64,000 nucleotides of DNA from CADEED01 sp036677145 (GTDB lineage: Bacteria > Pseudomonadota > Gammaproteobacteria > Steroidobacterales > Steroidobacteraceae): assembly GCA_036677145.1 (NCBI GenBank), contig JAKFFF010000010.1, forward strand, positions 1 to 64,000, given 5' to 3'. The position numbers and the translations under genes were made by a program. The notes below the pieces were generated by a model. The model searched no databases. It saw only the letters and a list, made by a program, of their open reading frames with translations, and was not told the DNA's origin. Shown piece by piece: positions 9,361-19,759 of the stretch. Within the stretch, counting starts at the first letter, position 1; every line of letters starts with the position of its first letter.

Positions 9361-11289
9361 ATGCCAGTCATCACGCTGCCCGACGGCAGCCAGAAGAAAT
9401 TCGATTCCCCCGTGAGCGTGTTCGAAGTCGCGGCGAGCATCGGCGCCGGTCTCGCGAAGGCGGCGCTCGCGGGCCGCGTGAACGGCAAACTCGTCGACAC
9501 GTCGTACGCCATCGGCGAAGACGCGACGCTGTCGATCGTCACGGAGAAGGATCCGGCGGCGCTCGAGATCATCCGTCACTCGACCGCGCACCTGCTGGCG
9601 CAGGCCGTGCAATCTATCTACCCGAAGGCGCAGGTGACCATCGGCCCGGTCATCGAAGACGGCTTTTATTACGACTTCGCGTTCGAGCGTCCCTTCACGC
9701 CCGAGGATCTCGAGAAGTTCGAGGCGAAGATGAAGGAGATCGCCGCGGCGGACCTCAAGGTCGGCCGGCGCGTGATGCCGCGCGACGAGGCGGTGAAGCT
9801 CTTCAAGGACATGGGCGAGATCTACAAGGCCGAGATCATCGCCAGCATTCCCGGCAACGAGGAAATCTCGCTGTACGGGCAGGGCAACTGGTTCGACCTG
9901 TGCCGCGGACCGCACGTGCCGTCCACCGGCAAACTGAAGTCGTTCAAGCTGATGAAGGTGGCCGGCGCCTATTGGCGCGGCGATTCGCGCAACGAGATGC
10001 TCCAGCGCATCTACGGCACCGCCTGGCTCAACGACAAGGATCTGGCCGCCTACCTGCATCGACTCGAGGAGGCCGAGAAGCGCGATCACCGGCGCATCGG
10101 CAAGGACCTCGACCTGTTCCATTTCCAGGAAGAGGCGCCCGGCGCGGTGTTCTGGCATCCGCGGGGCTGGCGGATCTTCCAGCAGCTCATCTCTTATATG
10201 CGCAAGCGCCAGGACGAGGCCGGTTACGGCGAGGTGAATGCGCCGGAGATCATGGAATCCTCGCTGTGGCAGAAATCCGGCCACCTCGAGAAGTTCGGCG
10301 AGAACATGTTCCTGACGAAGACGCCCGACGAGCGCGTCTACGCGATCAAGCCGATGAACTGCCCGGGTCACATCCAGATCTTCAACCAGGGCATCCGTTC
10401 GCATAACGACCTGCCGATCCGCTTCGCGGAGTTCGGCAAGGTGCACCGTTACGAGCCCTCGGGCGCGTTGCACGGTTTGATGCGTGTGCGCGCGTTCAAC
10501 CAGGACGATGCGCACATCTTCCTCACCGAAGAACAGATCACCGGGGAATCGGTGCTGATCATCAAACTATTGCTGTCGATCTATAAGGATTTCGGCTTCG
10601 AGGACGTGGCCGTGAAGTTTGCCGACCGGCCGCCGAAGCGGGTCGGTTCCGACGAGATCTGGGACAAATCCGAAAAGGCCCTCAAGGCGGCCGCCGCGGC
10701 GGCCGGCATCGAATGCGACTACAACCCGGGTGAGGGCGCCTTTTACGGGCCGAAGCTCGAATTCCACCTGCGGGACGCCATTGGGCGTACCTGGCAGTGC
10801 GGGACCCTGCAGGTGGACCTGAACCTGCCGGGGCGCCTCGGGGCGACCTATATCGACGAACACAGCCAGCGGCAGGTCCCGGTCATGCTGCATCGGGCGA
10901 TTTTCGGGTCCCTGGAGCGCTTTTTCGGCATCCTGCTGGAGCACCACGCCGGAAAACTGCCCGCCTGGCTGGCCCCGACCCAGGCTGTCGTGATGACCAT
11001 CACCGACCGCCAGGACGCCTACGTTCAACGAGTTGCGGAAACACTTAAAAATCAAGGGATTCGCACTGAAGTCGACTTGCGGAACGAAAAAGTGGGCTTT
11101 AAGATTCGCGCCCACACGCTGCAGCGCGTGCCCTATTTATTGGTGGCAGGCGACAAGGAAGTGGCAGCGAATCAGATTTCAGTGCGCACCATGAGTGGCA
11201 AGGATCTCGGCACGATGTCCCCGGAAGACTTTGTTAGTCGGCTCCGCGTGGAAGTCGAGAGCCACGGTCGCACATTGTTAGAGGGTTAG
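9361..11289 (+). CDS. thrS: threonyl-tRNA synthetase
   Basis: This class II synthetase charges tRNA-Thr. Starting at ATG 9361 the protein has 642 residues, the same length as the E. coli enzyme. It has an N-terminal TGS domain (MPVITLPDGSQKKFD), the editing domain with the conserved HSTAHLLAQAV region, the catalytic core with the zinc-ligand segment PMNCPGH, motif 2 around RYEPSGALHGLMRVR, and a C-terminal anticodon-binding domain. The frame is open further upstream to 9295, but the ATG matches the normal N-terminus. It opens the conserved thrS-infC-rpmI-rplT-pheST-ihfA block. Confidence 0.98.
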   Translation: MPVITLPDGSQKKFDSPVSVFEVAASIGAGLAKAALAGRVNGKLVDTSYAIGEDATLSIVTEKDPAALEIIRHSTAHLLAQAVQSIYPKAQVTIGPVIEDGFYYDFAFERPFTPEDLEKFEAKMKEIAAADLKVGRRVMPRDEAVKLFKDMGEIYKAEIIASIPGNEEISLYGQGNWFDLCRGPHVPSTGKLKSFKLMKVAGAYWRGDSRNEMLQRIYGTAWLNDKDLAAYLHRLEEAEKRDHRRIGKDLDLFHFQEEAPGAVFWHPRGWRIFQQLISYMRKRQDEAGYGEVNAPEIMESSLWQKSGHLEKFGENMFLTKTPDERVYAIKPMNCPGHIQIFNQGIRSHNDLPIRFAEFGKVHRYEPSGALHGLMRVRAFNQDDAHIFLTEEQITGESVLIIKLLLSIYKDFGFEDVAVKFADRPPKRVGSDEIWDKSEKALKAAAAAAGIECDYNPGEGAFYGPKLEFHLRDAIGRTWQCGTLQVDLNLPGRLGATYIDEHSQRQVPVMLHRAIFGSLERFFGILLEHHAGKLPAWLAPTQAVVMTITDRQDAYVQRVAETLKNQGIRTEVDLRNEKVGFKIRAHTLQRVPYLLVAGDKEVAANQISVRTMSGKDLGTMSPEDFVSRLRVEVESHGRTLLEG

Positions 11290-11298
11290 TTTATAGCT

Positions 11299-11814
11299 AT
11301 TGCAAGCAAGCGCGTTCGGCGCAACGAAGAGATCACGTCGCCCAAGGTGAGAGTCATCGGGGCTGATGGCGGACAGGTCGGAGTGTTAACCAGGTTCGAA
11401 GCACTCGATCTCGCGAAGAGCGCGGAGCTCGATCTCGTCGAAGTGTCGCCGCAGGCGGATCCGCCGGTTGTCCGCGTGATGGACTTCGGCAAGTTCCTGT
11501 TCGAACAGAACAAGAAATCGCACGCCGCGAAGCGCAAGCAAAAGCAGATCCAGATCAAAGAGATCAAGTTTCGTCCCGGTACGGATGAGAACGATTACCA
11601 GATCAAACTGCGTAACATCATTCGCTTCCTGACCGAGGGTGATAAGGCCAAGGTGACATTACGTTTCCGCGGCCGTGAGATGGCGCATACAGAAATTGGC
11701 CGGAAGTTGCTGGACAGGTTGGTCAACGATCTTCGCGAACACGCGGCGATCGAACAGAACCCGCTGATGGAAGGCAGGCAGATGGTCATGATGTTTGCGC
11801 AAAAAAAGAAGTAA
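11299..11814 (+). CDS. infC: translation initiation factor IF-3, with a rare non-AUG start
   Basis: The protein (about 171 residues) has both IF-3 domains: VRVIGADGGQVGVLTRFEALDLA, DPPVVRVMDFGKFLFEQNKK, then the C-terminal KLRNIIRFLTEGDKAKVTLRFRGREM region. IF-3 checks start-codon pairing in the 30S subunit. No ATG or GTG lies where the family N-terminus should begin. An ATT at 11299 is the conserved infC start codon, and an ATA at 11293, also discriminated by IF-3, sits at better spacing (seven bases) from a GAGGG at 11281-11285. The first GTG, 11347, would remove the conserved leader RRNEEITSPK. An AUU or AUA start fits the known IF-3 autoregulation. Confidence 0.93.
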   Translation: MASKRVRRNEEITSPKVRVIGADGGQVGVLTRFEALDLAKSAELDLVEVSPQADPPVVRVMDFGKFLFEQNKKSHAAKRKQKQIQIKEIKFRPGTDENDYQIKLRNIIRFLTEGDKAKVTLRFRGREMAHTEIGRKLLDRLVNDLREHAAIEQNPLMEGRQMVMMFAQKKK

Positions 11815-11825
11815 CCCGCCAACCC

Positions 11826-11844
11826 CCTTCCATAAGGGAAGGAC
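11826..11844 (+). promoter_or_regulatory. small hairpin in the infC-rpmI leader
   Basis: The 108-base gap between infC and rpmI holds a short hairpin with a six-pair stem, CCTTCC and GGAAGG, around an ATAAG loop. In E. coli and other bacteria the leader of rpmI-rplT binds ribosomal protein L20 for autoregulation. Whether this hairpin belongs to such a structure cannot be decided by eye; there is no downstream T-run, so it is not a good terminator. Confidence 0.3.
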
Positions 11845-11922
11845 TTGGTGGATTCGCCCGTAGCGGGCCGAGTGGCGCAAGCCGCGACGCCTTGTGAACG
11901 GTAGCTACAACGGAGTTGATGT

Positions 11923-12126
11923 ATGCCCAAGTTGAAGACCAACCGGGCAGCGGCCAAGCGTTTTCGCAAAACGTCGAAGGGATGGAAATCCTATTCGGCG
12001 GGCCGCCGCCACAATCTCGGCCACAAGCCTCGCAAGACCAAGCGCCAGCTGCGCTCGGGCGGATCGTCGCTCGTGCACAAGAGCGATACGCACCGTATCG
12101 ATCAGCTGATGCCGAACACCAAGTAA
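11923..12126 (+). CDS. rpmI: 50S ribosomal protein L35
   Basis: The 67-residue very basic protein begins MPKLKTNRAAAKRFRKT, the L35 signature, and continues KSYSAGRRHNLGHKPRKTKRQL. Length and composition match L35 (about 65 residues). A GGAG ribosome-binding site lies just upstream of the ATG. It sits between infC and rplT as usual and is probably translationally linked with rplT, which begins 17 bases after its stop. Confidence 0.98.
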   Translation: MPKLKTNRAAAKRFRKTSKGWKSYSAGRRHNLGHKPRKTKRQLRSGGSSLVHKSDTHRIDQLMPNTK

Positions 12127-12143
12127 CCAGCGAGGACTAACTA

Positions 12144-12509
12144 ATGGCACGTGTCAAACGTGGCGTCCAGGCTGGACGTCGTCACAAGAAAATTCTCAAC
12201 AAGGCGAAGGGTTACTACAACGCCCGTCGCAAGACCTACCGGGCCGCCAAGCAGGCGGTCATCAAGGCGGGTCAATATGCGTATCGCGATCGTCGCGCCA
12301 AGAAGCGCGATTTCCGTGCGCTCTGGATCACGCGCATCAACGCCGCGGCCCGCGAGTTCGGCCTGAGCTACAGCAAGATCATCAACGGCCTGAAGAAGGC
12401 CGGCATCGAAGTCGACCGCAAGATGCTCGCCGACCTGGCTGTGAACCAGCCGGAAGGATTTGCCGCGATCGCGAAGCAGGCAAAGGCTGCTCTCGACAAA
12501 GCCGCCTGA
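12144..12509 (+). CDS. rplT: 50S ribosomal protein L20
   Basis: The 121-residue protein begins MARVKRGVQAGRRHKKILN and contains the conserved RDRRAKKRDFRALWITRINAA segment of L20. It is an early assembly protein of the 50S subunit and, in other species, represses its own operon. It follows rpmI directly and precedes pheS by 13 bases. Confidence 0.98.
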   Translation: MARVKRGVQAGRRHKKILNKAKGYYNARRKTYRAAKQAVIKAGQYAYRDRRAKKRDFRALWITRINAAAREFGLSYSKIINGLKKAGIEVDRKMLADLAVNQPEGFAAIAKQAKAALDKAA

Positions 12510-12522
12510 GGCGGAGATCGTC

Positions 12523-13560
12523 GTGAGCGGGGAGGCTCCCAACGATCTGGACGCGCGCCGGGAGGAATCTCTCGGCGCCGTCGATGCGAGCTCCGATATC
12601 GGTTCGCTCGAAGAGGTGCGCGTCCGCACGCTCGGCAAGAGCGGCTGGCTGACCGAAAAGCTGAAAGGCCTCGGAAAGCTGGCCGACACCGAGCGCAAGG
12701 AATGGGGCGCGCGCTTCAATCGCGTCCGCGAAGAAATCCAGGCTGCGATCGAGGCGAAACGCGCCGAGCTCGAGCAGGCGGCTGTCGCCGCGAAACTCGC
12801 GAAGGAACGCATCGACGTCACGCTGCCGGGGCGCGGTGAGGCGCGCGGCGGTCTTCATCCCGTGACCAAGGTGCGGCTGCGTATCGAGCAGTTGTTCCGC
12901 CAGGCGGGTTTCGAGGTCGCGACCGGGCCCGAGATCGAAGACGACTTCCACAATTTCGAAGCGCTCAACATCCCCGCCGATCACCCGGCGCGTGCGATGC
13001 ACGACACTTTCTATTTTCCCGACGGCAAGCTGCTGCGCACGCACACCTCGCCGGTGCAGATCCGCTCGATGCTCGCCGGCAAGCCGCCATTCGCGGTGAT
13101 CGCGCCGGGGCGTGTGTATCGCAACGATCACGACGTCACGCACTCGCCGATGTTCCACCAGGTCGAAGGCCTCGCGGTTGCCGAGGGCGTCACCTTCGCC
13201 AACATGAAGGCGATGCTGCACGGGTTCCTCGAGGCGTTTTTCGAGCGCGACCTCAAGATGCGGCTGCGCCCATCGTATTTCCCGTTCACCGAGCCGTCGG
13301 CCGAGGTCGACATGAGCTGCGTGTTGTGCGGTGGCGCGGGTTGCCGCGTCTGCAAACACACCGGCTGGCTCGAGATCGCCGGCTGCGGCATGGTGCATCC
13401 GCGCGTGTTGCTGGCGGGCGGCGTGGATCCGGAGAAATACACCGGTTACGCATTCGGCATGGGCATCGACCGGCTGGCGATGCTGCGTTACGGCGTGAAT
13501 GACCTGCGCCTGTTCTTCGAAAACGACCTGCGCTTCCTCGCGCAATTCAGGGCGGGGTAG
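12523..13560 (+). CDS. pheS: phenylalanyl-tRNA synthetase alpha subunit
   Basis: I chose GTG 12523 as start because a GGAG lies six bases upstream and it follows the rplT stop; the open frame extends to 12460 inside rplT. The protein of 345 residues has the N-terminal coiled coil (about 40-95), the segment LPGRGEARGGLHPVTKVRLRI, and the catalytic class II core with FHNFEALNIPADHPAR, RTHTSPVQIRSM and the C-terminal FGMGIDRLAMLRYGVNDLR. With PheT it forms the alpha2beta2 enzyme that charges tRNA-Phe. Confidence 0.97.
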   Translation: MSGEAPNDLDARREESLGAVDASSDIGSLEEVRVRTLGKSGWLTEKLKGLGKLADTERKEWGARFNRVREEIQAAIEAKRAELEQAAVAAKLAKERIDVTLPGRGEARGGLHPVTKVRLRIEQLFRQAGFEVATGPEIEDDFHNFEALNIPADHPARAMHDTFYFPDGKLLRTHTSPVQIRSMLAGKPPFAVIAPGRVYRNDHDVTHSPMFHQVEGLAVAEGVTFANMKAMLHGFLEAFFERDLKMRLRPSYFPFTEPSAEVDMSCVLCGGAGCRVCKHTGWLEIAGCGMVHPRVLLAGGVDPEKYTGYAFGMGIDRLAMLRYGVNDLRLFFENDLRFLAQFRAG

Positions 13561-13563
13561 GCC

Positions 13564-15939
13564 ATGCGCGTACCGCTTTCCTGGTTGCGGGACTTTGTCG
13601 ATGTGCCGTGGAGCGGGCGCGAGCTGGGCTCGCGCCTGACGATGGCGGGCTTCGAGCTCGAGGCCATCGAGGCCGCAGCGCCGCCGTTTTCCGGCGTGGT
13701 CGTCGCCGAAATCGTCGAGGCCGTGCGCCATCCGCAGGCCGACAAGCTGCAGGTGTGCAAGGTCAAGACAGTCGGCACCGAACTACTGCAGATCGTCTGC
13801 GGCGCGGCCAATGCCCGCGTCGGTCTCAAGACGGCGCTCGCGACCGTCGGGGCCAAACTACCCGGCGACAAGGTCATCACCGCCGCCAAGCTGCGCGGCG
13901 TCGAATCCTTCGGCATGTTGTGCTCGGCCAGGGAGCTGGGTCTCGCCGACACGTCCGAAGGCATCGTGGAACTGCCAGCCGATGCGCCGGTGGGCCAGGA
14001 TTTGCGGGCGTACATGCAGCTCGATGATGAAATCCTCGAGTTGAACGTCACGCCGAATCGCGGCGATGTGATGTCGATCCTGGGCGTCGCGCGCGAAGTC
14101 GCCGCGCTCACGCGCGATTCAGTGAAGATGCCGGTGCCCGCGAACGCGTTGGCGCTGAAAGACACCTACCCGGTCAGACTCGTGGCGCCGCAGGGATGCC
14201 CGAAGTTCACCTGCCGCATCATCCGCGGCATCGACAACACGCGCCCGTCGCCCCTGTGGCTGCGCGAACGCCTGCGCCGCGCCGGACTGCGCCCGATTTC
14301 TCCCGTCGTCGACATCACGCAGTACGTCATGCTCGAGCTCGGTCAGCCGATGCATGCCTACGACCTCGACAAGCTGCAGGGCGGTCTCGAAGCGCGCTGG
14401 GCAAAAGCCGGTGAAAAGACCACGTTGCTCGATGGGAAAGAAATCCTGCTCGCGCCCGATGTGCTGGTCATCGCCGATGGCAGCGGTCCGGTCGGCCTCG
14501 CCGGTGTCATGGGCGGGCTGGCGAGTTCCTGCACGGCGACGACCACGAATATCCTGCTCGAGGCGGCATTTTTCACGCCCGCGGCCATCGCCGGTCGCGG
14601 CCGCCGCTACGGATTGGTGACCGATGCCGGCCAGCGTTTCGAACGTGGAGTCGACCCGCAGCATCAGGAACGCGCGATGAACCATGCGGCGGGCCTGTTG
14701 ATCGGCATCGCCGGCGGAAAAGACGGCCCGCTGCACGTCGTGCAGGAATCGGATCTGCTGCCCAAGCGCCTCGAAGTCGAGTTGCGCCGCGAACGCATCG
14801 GGAAATTGCTCGGCACGCAGATCGCCGACAACGACGTCAAACTCACGCTCGAGTCGCTCGGCATGCGGGTGCTCGCGGAAGAAGACGGCTGGCTCGTGAC
14901 GCCGCCCTCGCACCGCTTCGACATCAACATCGAACCCGATCTCATCGAAGAACTCGCGCGTATCGTCGGATTCGAGGCGATCAACGAGGCCGACGCCATC
15001 GCGCGCCAGGTCGTGCGCGCGATGCCGGAAGAGGCGCCCGTCGAACAGCAGGCGCTCGAGATTCTCGCCACGCGCGGCTACCAGGAAGCGATCAACTACG
15101 CGTTCGTCGATCCGGCGCTGCAAAACAAGCTGTTTCCGGGCATAGAAACTCCGAAGCTCGCGAAACCGATCTCGGCGGAAATGTCGGTCATGCGCGTGTC
15201 GCTGTGGCCGGGGCTCATCAAGGCCGCGACGGAAAACCTGCGCCGTCAGCAGGACCGCATCCGCTTGTTCGAACACGGCGCGCGTTTCGAACCGCTCGCC
15301 AGCGGCGGCGGTGAAACGGATCTGATCGCCGGCATCGCCATCGGCGCGCGCCGGCCGGAGCAGTGGGGTGCGAAACCCACGCCCGTGGATTTCTACGATG
15401 TCAAACAGGATCTCGAAGCCCTGTTCGCGCGTACCGGCGCACCGGACGAGTTCGGCTACATAGCCGACTCGTTGTCCTGCCTGCACCCGGGCCGAAGCGC
15501 GCGAATCACGCGGCGCGGAAAGACAATCGGCTGGATAGGCGAATTGCACCCCCAATTGGTGCAGGAGTTCGATTTCACATATGCGCCGATATTGTTCGAA
15601 ATCGAATATGCGGCGGCACTGTCGGCCAAAATGCCGCGTTTTGAGGAGATCTCCCGGTTCCCGCGCGTGCGTCGCGATCTGGCCGTCGTCGTCGACGAGA
15701 AAGTATCTTTGAGACAGCTACATGAACGTGTAACCTTTGCCGCGTCGAGCTTACTTCGCGACGTCCGGGTTTTTGACGTGTTCAGGGGGCCCGGAATAGA
15801 AACGGGAAGAAAAAGCGTCGCTTTAGGCTTGATATTTCAGGACAATTCTCGCACCCTCGCGGACGAGGACGCGGACCGTTTGTTAGCCGCGATTCGTGCC
15901 GATCTGAGTGCAACGTTGGGCGCAGGATTTCGAGAATAA
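13564..15939 (+). CDS. pheT: phenylalanyl-tRNA synthetase beta subunit
   Basis: The protein of 791 residues has the normal bacterial PheT length. It shows the N-terminal tRNA-binding (EMAP-like) domain (VVVAEIVEAVRHPQADKLQVCKV), the B3/B4 editing region with RLVAPQGCPKFTCRIIRGI and MLELGQPMHAYDLDK, the B5 domain with PSHRFDINIEPDLIEELARIVG, and the C-terminal ferredoxin-fold anticodon-binding domain (FPRVRRDLAVVVDEKVS). It starts three bases after pheS. The last part of the gene has more A/T and several TTA codons, unlike the rest. Confidence 0.97.
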   Translation: MRVPLSWLRDFVDVPWSGRELGSRLTMAGFELEAIEAAAPPFSGVVVAEIVEAVRHPQADKLQVCKVKTVGTELLQIVCGAANARVGLKTALATVGAKLPGDKVITAAKLRGVESFGMLCSARELGLADTSEGIVELPADAPVGQDLRAYMQLDDEILELNVTPNRGDVMSILGVAREVAALTRDSVKMPVPANALALKDTYPVRLVAPQGCPKFTCRIIRGIDNTRPSPLWLRERLRRAGLRPISPVVDITQYVMLELGQPMHAYDLDKLQGGLEARWAKAGEKTTLLDGKEILLAPDVLVIADGSGPVGLAGVMGGLASSCTATTTNILLEAAFFTPAAIAGRGRRYGLVTDAGQRFERGVDPQHQERAMNHAAGLLIGIAGGKDGPLHVVQESDLLPKRLEVELRRERIGKLLGTQIADNDVKLTLESLGMRVLAEEDGWLVTPPSHRFDINIEPDLIEELARIVGFEAINEADAIARQVVRAMPEEAPVEQQALEILATRGYQEAINYAFVDPALQNKLFPGIETPKLAKPISAEMSVMRVSLWPGLIKAATENLRRQQDRIRLFEHGARFEPLASGGGETDLIAGIAIGARRPEQWGAKPTPVDFYDVKQDLEALFARTGAPDEFGYIADSLSCLHPGRSARITRRGKTIGWIGELHPQLVQEFDFTYAPILFEIEYAAALSAKMPRFEEISRFPRVRRDLAVVVDEKVSLRQLHERVTFAASSLLRDVRVFDVFRGPGIETGRKSVALGLIFQDNSRTLADEDADRLLAAIRADLSATLGAGFRE

Positions 15940-15943
15940 AAGC

Positions 15944-16243
15944 ATGGCTCTGACGAAAGCGGAGATGGCTGAGGCGCTGTTCAATCAGCTAGGTCTCAAC
16001 AAACGCGAAGCGCGCGAGCTCGTGGACCTGTTCTTCGAGGAAGTGCGGCACGCGCTCTCGAATGGCGAGCAGGTCAAGCTCTCGGGTTTCGGCAACTTCG
16101 ACTTGCGCGACAAGAACCAGCGGCCAGGACGAAATCCCAAGACGGGTGAGGAAATCCCCATCAGTGCCCGGCGGGTGGTGACGTTTCGTCCAGGTCAGAA
16201 ACTGAAGGCGCGGGTCGAGGCTTATGCTGGAACCAAAGAATAA
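15944..16243 (+). CDS. ihfA: integration host factor alpha subunit
   Basis: From ATG 15944 the protein has 99 residues and is nearly collinear with E. coli IhfA: MALTKAEMAEALFNQLGLNKREARELV, then the DNA-binding arm region GFGNFDLRDKNQRPGRNPK and ARRVVTFRPGQKLK. IHF bends DNA in recombination and transcription complexes. The open frame extends back to 15908 inside pheT, but the ATG gives the canonical start. The position after pheT is conserved in gammaproteobacteria. Confidence 0.97.
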   Translation: MALTKAEMAEALFNQLGLNKREARELVDLFFEEVRHALSNGEQVKLSGFGNFDLRDKNQRPGRNPKTGEEIPISARRVVTFRPGQKLKARVEAYAGTKE

Positions 16244-16580
16244 CGACGAACTACCGGCGATCCCCGGCAAACGCTATTTCACCATCGGTGAAGTGAGCGA
16301 GCTGTGTGGCGTGAAGCCGCACGTGTTGCGTTACTGGGAGCAGGAGTTTCCGCAGCTCAAGCCGGTGAAGCGTCGCGGCAATCGCCGCTACTACCAGCGC
16401 CAGGACGTCATCATCATTCGCCAGATCCGTTCGTTGCTCTATGAACAGGGCTTCACGATCGGTGGCGCGCGCAACAAGCTTTCCGGCGAAGAATCACGCG
16501 TTGACGTGAGCCAGAGCCAGCAGATCGTCAAGCAGATGCGCATGGAGCTCGAAGAGCTGCTGAAGATCCTGCGCCGCTAG
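16224..16580 (+). CDS. MerR-family transcriptional regulator, ihfA partner
   Basis: The 118-residue protein has one MerR winged-helix domain (YFTIGEVSELCGVKPHVLRYWEQEFPQL, then RRGNRRYYQRQDV) and a C-terminal coiled helix (QQIVKQMRMELEELLKIL). It lacks an obvious effector domain or metal-binding cysteines. Genes of this kind directly follow ihfA in many gammaproteobacteria; their targets are not well known. The start overlaps the end of ihfA by 20 bases, so translation is probably coupled. Confidence 0.92.
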   Translation: MLEPKNNDELPAIPGKRYFTIGEVSELCGVKPHVLRYWEQEFPQLKPVKRRGNRRYYQRQDVIIIRQIRSLLYEQGFTIGGARNKLSGEESRVDVSQSQQIVKQMRMELEELLKILRR

Positions 16581-16588
16581 TTACCGTC

Positions 16589-16673
16589 GGTGCCGGGTGG
16601 GGGAAGTGGGGGTTAGCCTTCGCTCCTTTCACCGGGACCTTCCAGCTAACCCCCACTTCCCCCACCCGGCACC
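16589..16673. repeat. perfect 29-bp inverted repeat with a 27-base loop
   Basis: Left arm 16589-16617 begins GGTGCCGGGTGGGGG and ends GGTTAGC; right arm 16645-16673 is its exact reverse complement. The spacer is 27 bases. The element fills the gap between the MerR gene stop (16580) and the symporter start (16680), and its right arm ends six bases before the ATG. It could act as a transcription terminator or processing site, but no T-run follows on the plus strand. The purine-rich arm (runs of G) is unlike ordinary terminators. Confidence 0.85.
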
Positions 16674-16679
16674 CACCCT

Positions 16680-18401
<1,722 letters not shown>

Positions 18402-18422
18402 CGCCCTGTCGCCAGTCGGCCA

Positions 18423-18457
18423 CAGTTCTGCTCCCGCCGAAAATTAGGAGCAGACTG
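18423..18457. promoter_or_regulatory. stem-loop between symporter and methyltransferase genes
   Basis: CAGTTCTGCTCC (18423-18434) pairs with GGAGCAGACTG (18447-18457) with one bulged T, leaving a 12-base A-rich loop. It lies in the 85-base gap after the symporter stop. It may be a 3' end structure of the symporter mRNA; there is no run of T after it. Confidence 0.4.
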
Positions 18458-18486
18458 GTGGCTCGGGCTTAACAGGGAGAGAAGCC

Positions 18487-19185
18487 ATGCGACCGACGAG
18501 CACGCTGCAAAGGATTTTGCGCAAGCCGTACCAAGAGTTCGTTTTCTGGCGCGGCATGCGCCGGCTGCTGCGCGACGCGGAGCTGGAGGAGCAGCCGTTC
18601 TGGACCGACACCCTCGCGGATCTCGTTTACGGCTGGGGCAACAACTGGTCGGCGCAAACCGAGTATCTTGAAGCCTGCCTGCGGGAAGTCCGGGAAACCA
18701 AGGGGCCCGTGCTGGAGTGCGGCTCCGGGCTGAGCACGCTCCTCATCGGCGCCGTCGCGCAGCGGGAGAGGGTGTCCGTGTGGTCACTCGAGCACGACAT
18801 CGGCTACGCGAGCCGGGTGCAGGGTTATCTCGACCGGTATGGCGTGCGCAACGTGCGGCTGTGTATCGCGCCGATCAAGAGTTACGGCGACTTCGACTGG
18901 TATACGCCGCCGTCATTCGAATCGATCGCCGGAAAGTTTTCGCTCGTCATCTGCGACGGACCGCCCGGCACGACACGCGGCGGACGGTACGGCCTCGTCC
19001 CGGTCATGCGGGACAAGCTGGCCCACGACTGCACGATCCTGCTGGACGACGGCAAACGCCCCGAGGAGCGCGCCATCGCGTCCCGCTGGGCCCAGATGCT
19101 CGGCGCCAGCCAGGAAGTCCTGGGCACCGAGAAGCCGTATATCCACCTGAAAGCCGGGCAGATTCCGCCAGTTCCGCCGCATTGA
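18487..19185 (+). CDS. predicted SAM-dependent methyltransferase-like protein
   Basis: The 232-residue protein contains a Rossmann methyltransferase motif I-like stretch VLECGSGLSTLLIGAVA, an acidic strand-end VWSLEHD, and SLVICDGPPGTTRGGRYGLVP followed by LLDDGKRPEE, as in class I methyltransferases of unassigned substrate. No signal peptide or membrane segment is seen. It stands alone between the symporter and tRNA-Pro with a good AGGGAGAG upstream. The substrate is not predictable. Confidence 0.7.
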   Translation: MRPTSTLQRILRKPYQEFVFWRGMRRLLRDAELEEQPFWTDTLADLVYGWGNNWSAQTEYLEACLREVRETKGPVLECGSGLSTLLIGAVAQRERVSVWSLEHDIGYASRVQGYLDRYGVRNVRLCIAPIKSYGDFDWYTPPSFESIAGKFSLVICDGPPGTTRGGRYGLVPVMRDKLAHDCTILLDDGKRPEERAIASRWAQMLGASQEVLGTEKPYIHLKAGQIPPVPPH

Positions 19186-19216
19186 GCGGAGCGGGGCAAA
19201 ACGGTCCCGGCTTGGG

Positions 19217-19222
19217 TATCAT
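19217..19222 (+). promoter_or_regulatory. candidate -10 box for tRNA-Pro
   Basis: TATCAT is followed by a GC-rich discriminator (GCGC), as is common at stringently controlled tRNA promoters. It lies 47 bases before the mature tRNA 5' end. No convincing -35 box is seen. Confidence 0.35.
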
Positions 19223-19269
19223 GCGCACCCCGCCGCGTACCCTGGCAGCGGGCTTTTCGGTTTCCCGGT

Positions 19270-19346
19270 CGGGACGTGGCGCAGCCTGGTAGCGCACTTG
19301 CATGGGGTGCAAGGGGTCGCGAGTTCGAATCTCGCCGTCCCGACCA
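19270..19346 (+). tRNA. tRNA-Pro (anticodon GGG)
   Basis: A 77-base cloverleaf can be folded: acceptor stem CGGGACG with CGTCCCG, a D arm with GCGCAGCCTGGTAGCGC, anticodon stem CTTGC/GCAAG around loop ATGGGGT, and a T arm with GTTCGAATC. The anticodon GGG is at 19304-19306 and reads CCC/CCU proline codons. The discriminator A and the CCA end are encoded. The sequence is closely similar to known gammaproteobacterial tRNA-Pro(GGG). Confidence 0.96.
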
Positions 19347-19759
19347 ATACTTTCGCGTCACTCCACGTCATTTTGACCAAGCCCCTGAGCTTCCGAAGTT
19401 CGTATTGGGCGAGGCTGCGTGTGCATACACAGGCAGACCGATCCCAAGCAGTGCAGGCCTCGCGCTAATCAGGTCCCAAGGATGTATGGCGCCACTAACA
19501 ACTGTGGAGGCGATGCTTTGGCGTGCCCTGACTCTTCGCGGGCAAGGCAGATGAAGTCCGTCCTTCAGACGCGTTGGACCAGGCGCGTCTTCGTGAGCTC
19601 ACTGTCGAGCTATTGACTCAAGAATGTCGACGTTCTTTACAAATGTGAGTGCTGGGCTGCACGCGTGATTCCCTAACTATTTGACACGAAGGTCTACTGG
19701 CCAAGTGGCACGCAGATTGCTAGCTCCACTCGACTATTAGCCATTGATAGGGGACGCAT
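19347..19759. other. gene-free stretch after tRNA-Pro, lower GC
   Basis: About 410 bases without a supported gene. The base composition is visibly more balanced than in surrounding genes. Short open frames are present but none has a family match or a good ribosome-binding site. I looked for a copy of the tRNA 3' end (an attachment-site sign of an integrated element) here and in the rest of the window and found none. Confidence 0.6.

Noticed and set aside
19500..19650. Possible remnant of a transposase or other gene after tRNA-Pro
   Set aside because: One short frame reads like a fragment of a helical protein, but it is about 35 codons, has stops on both sides and no motif.
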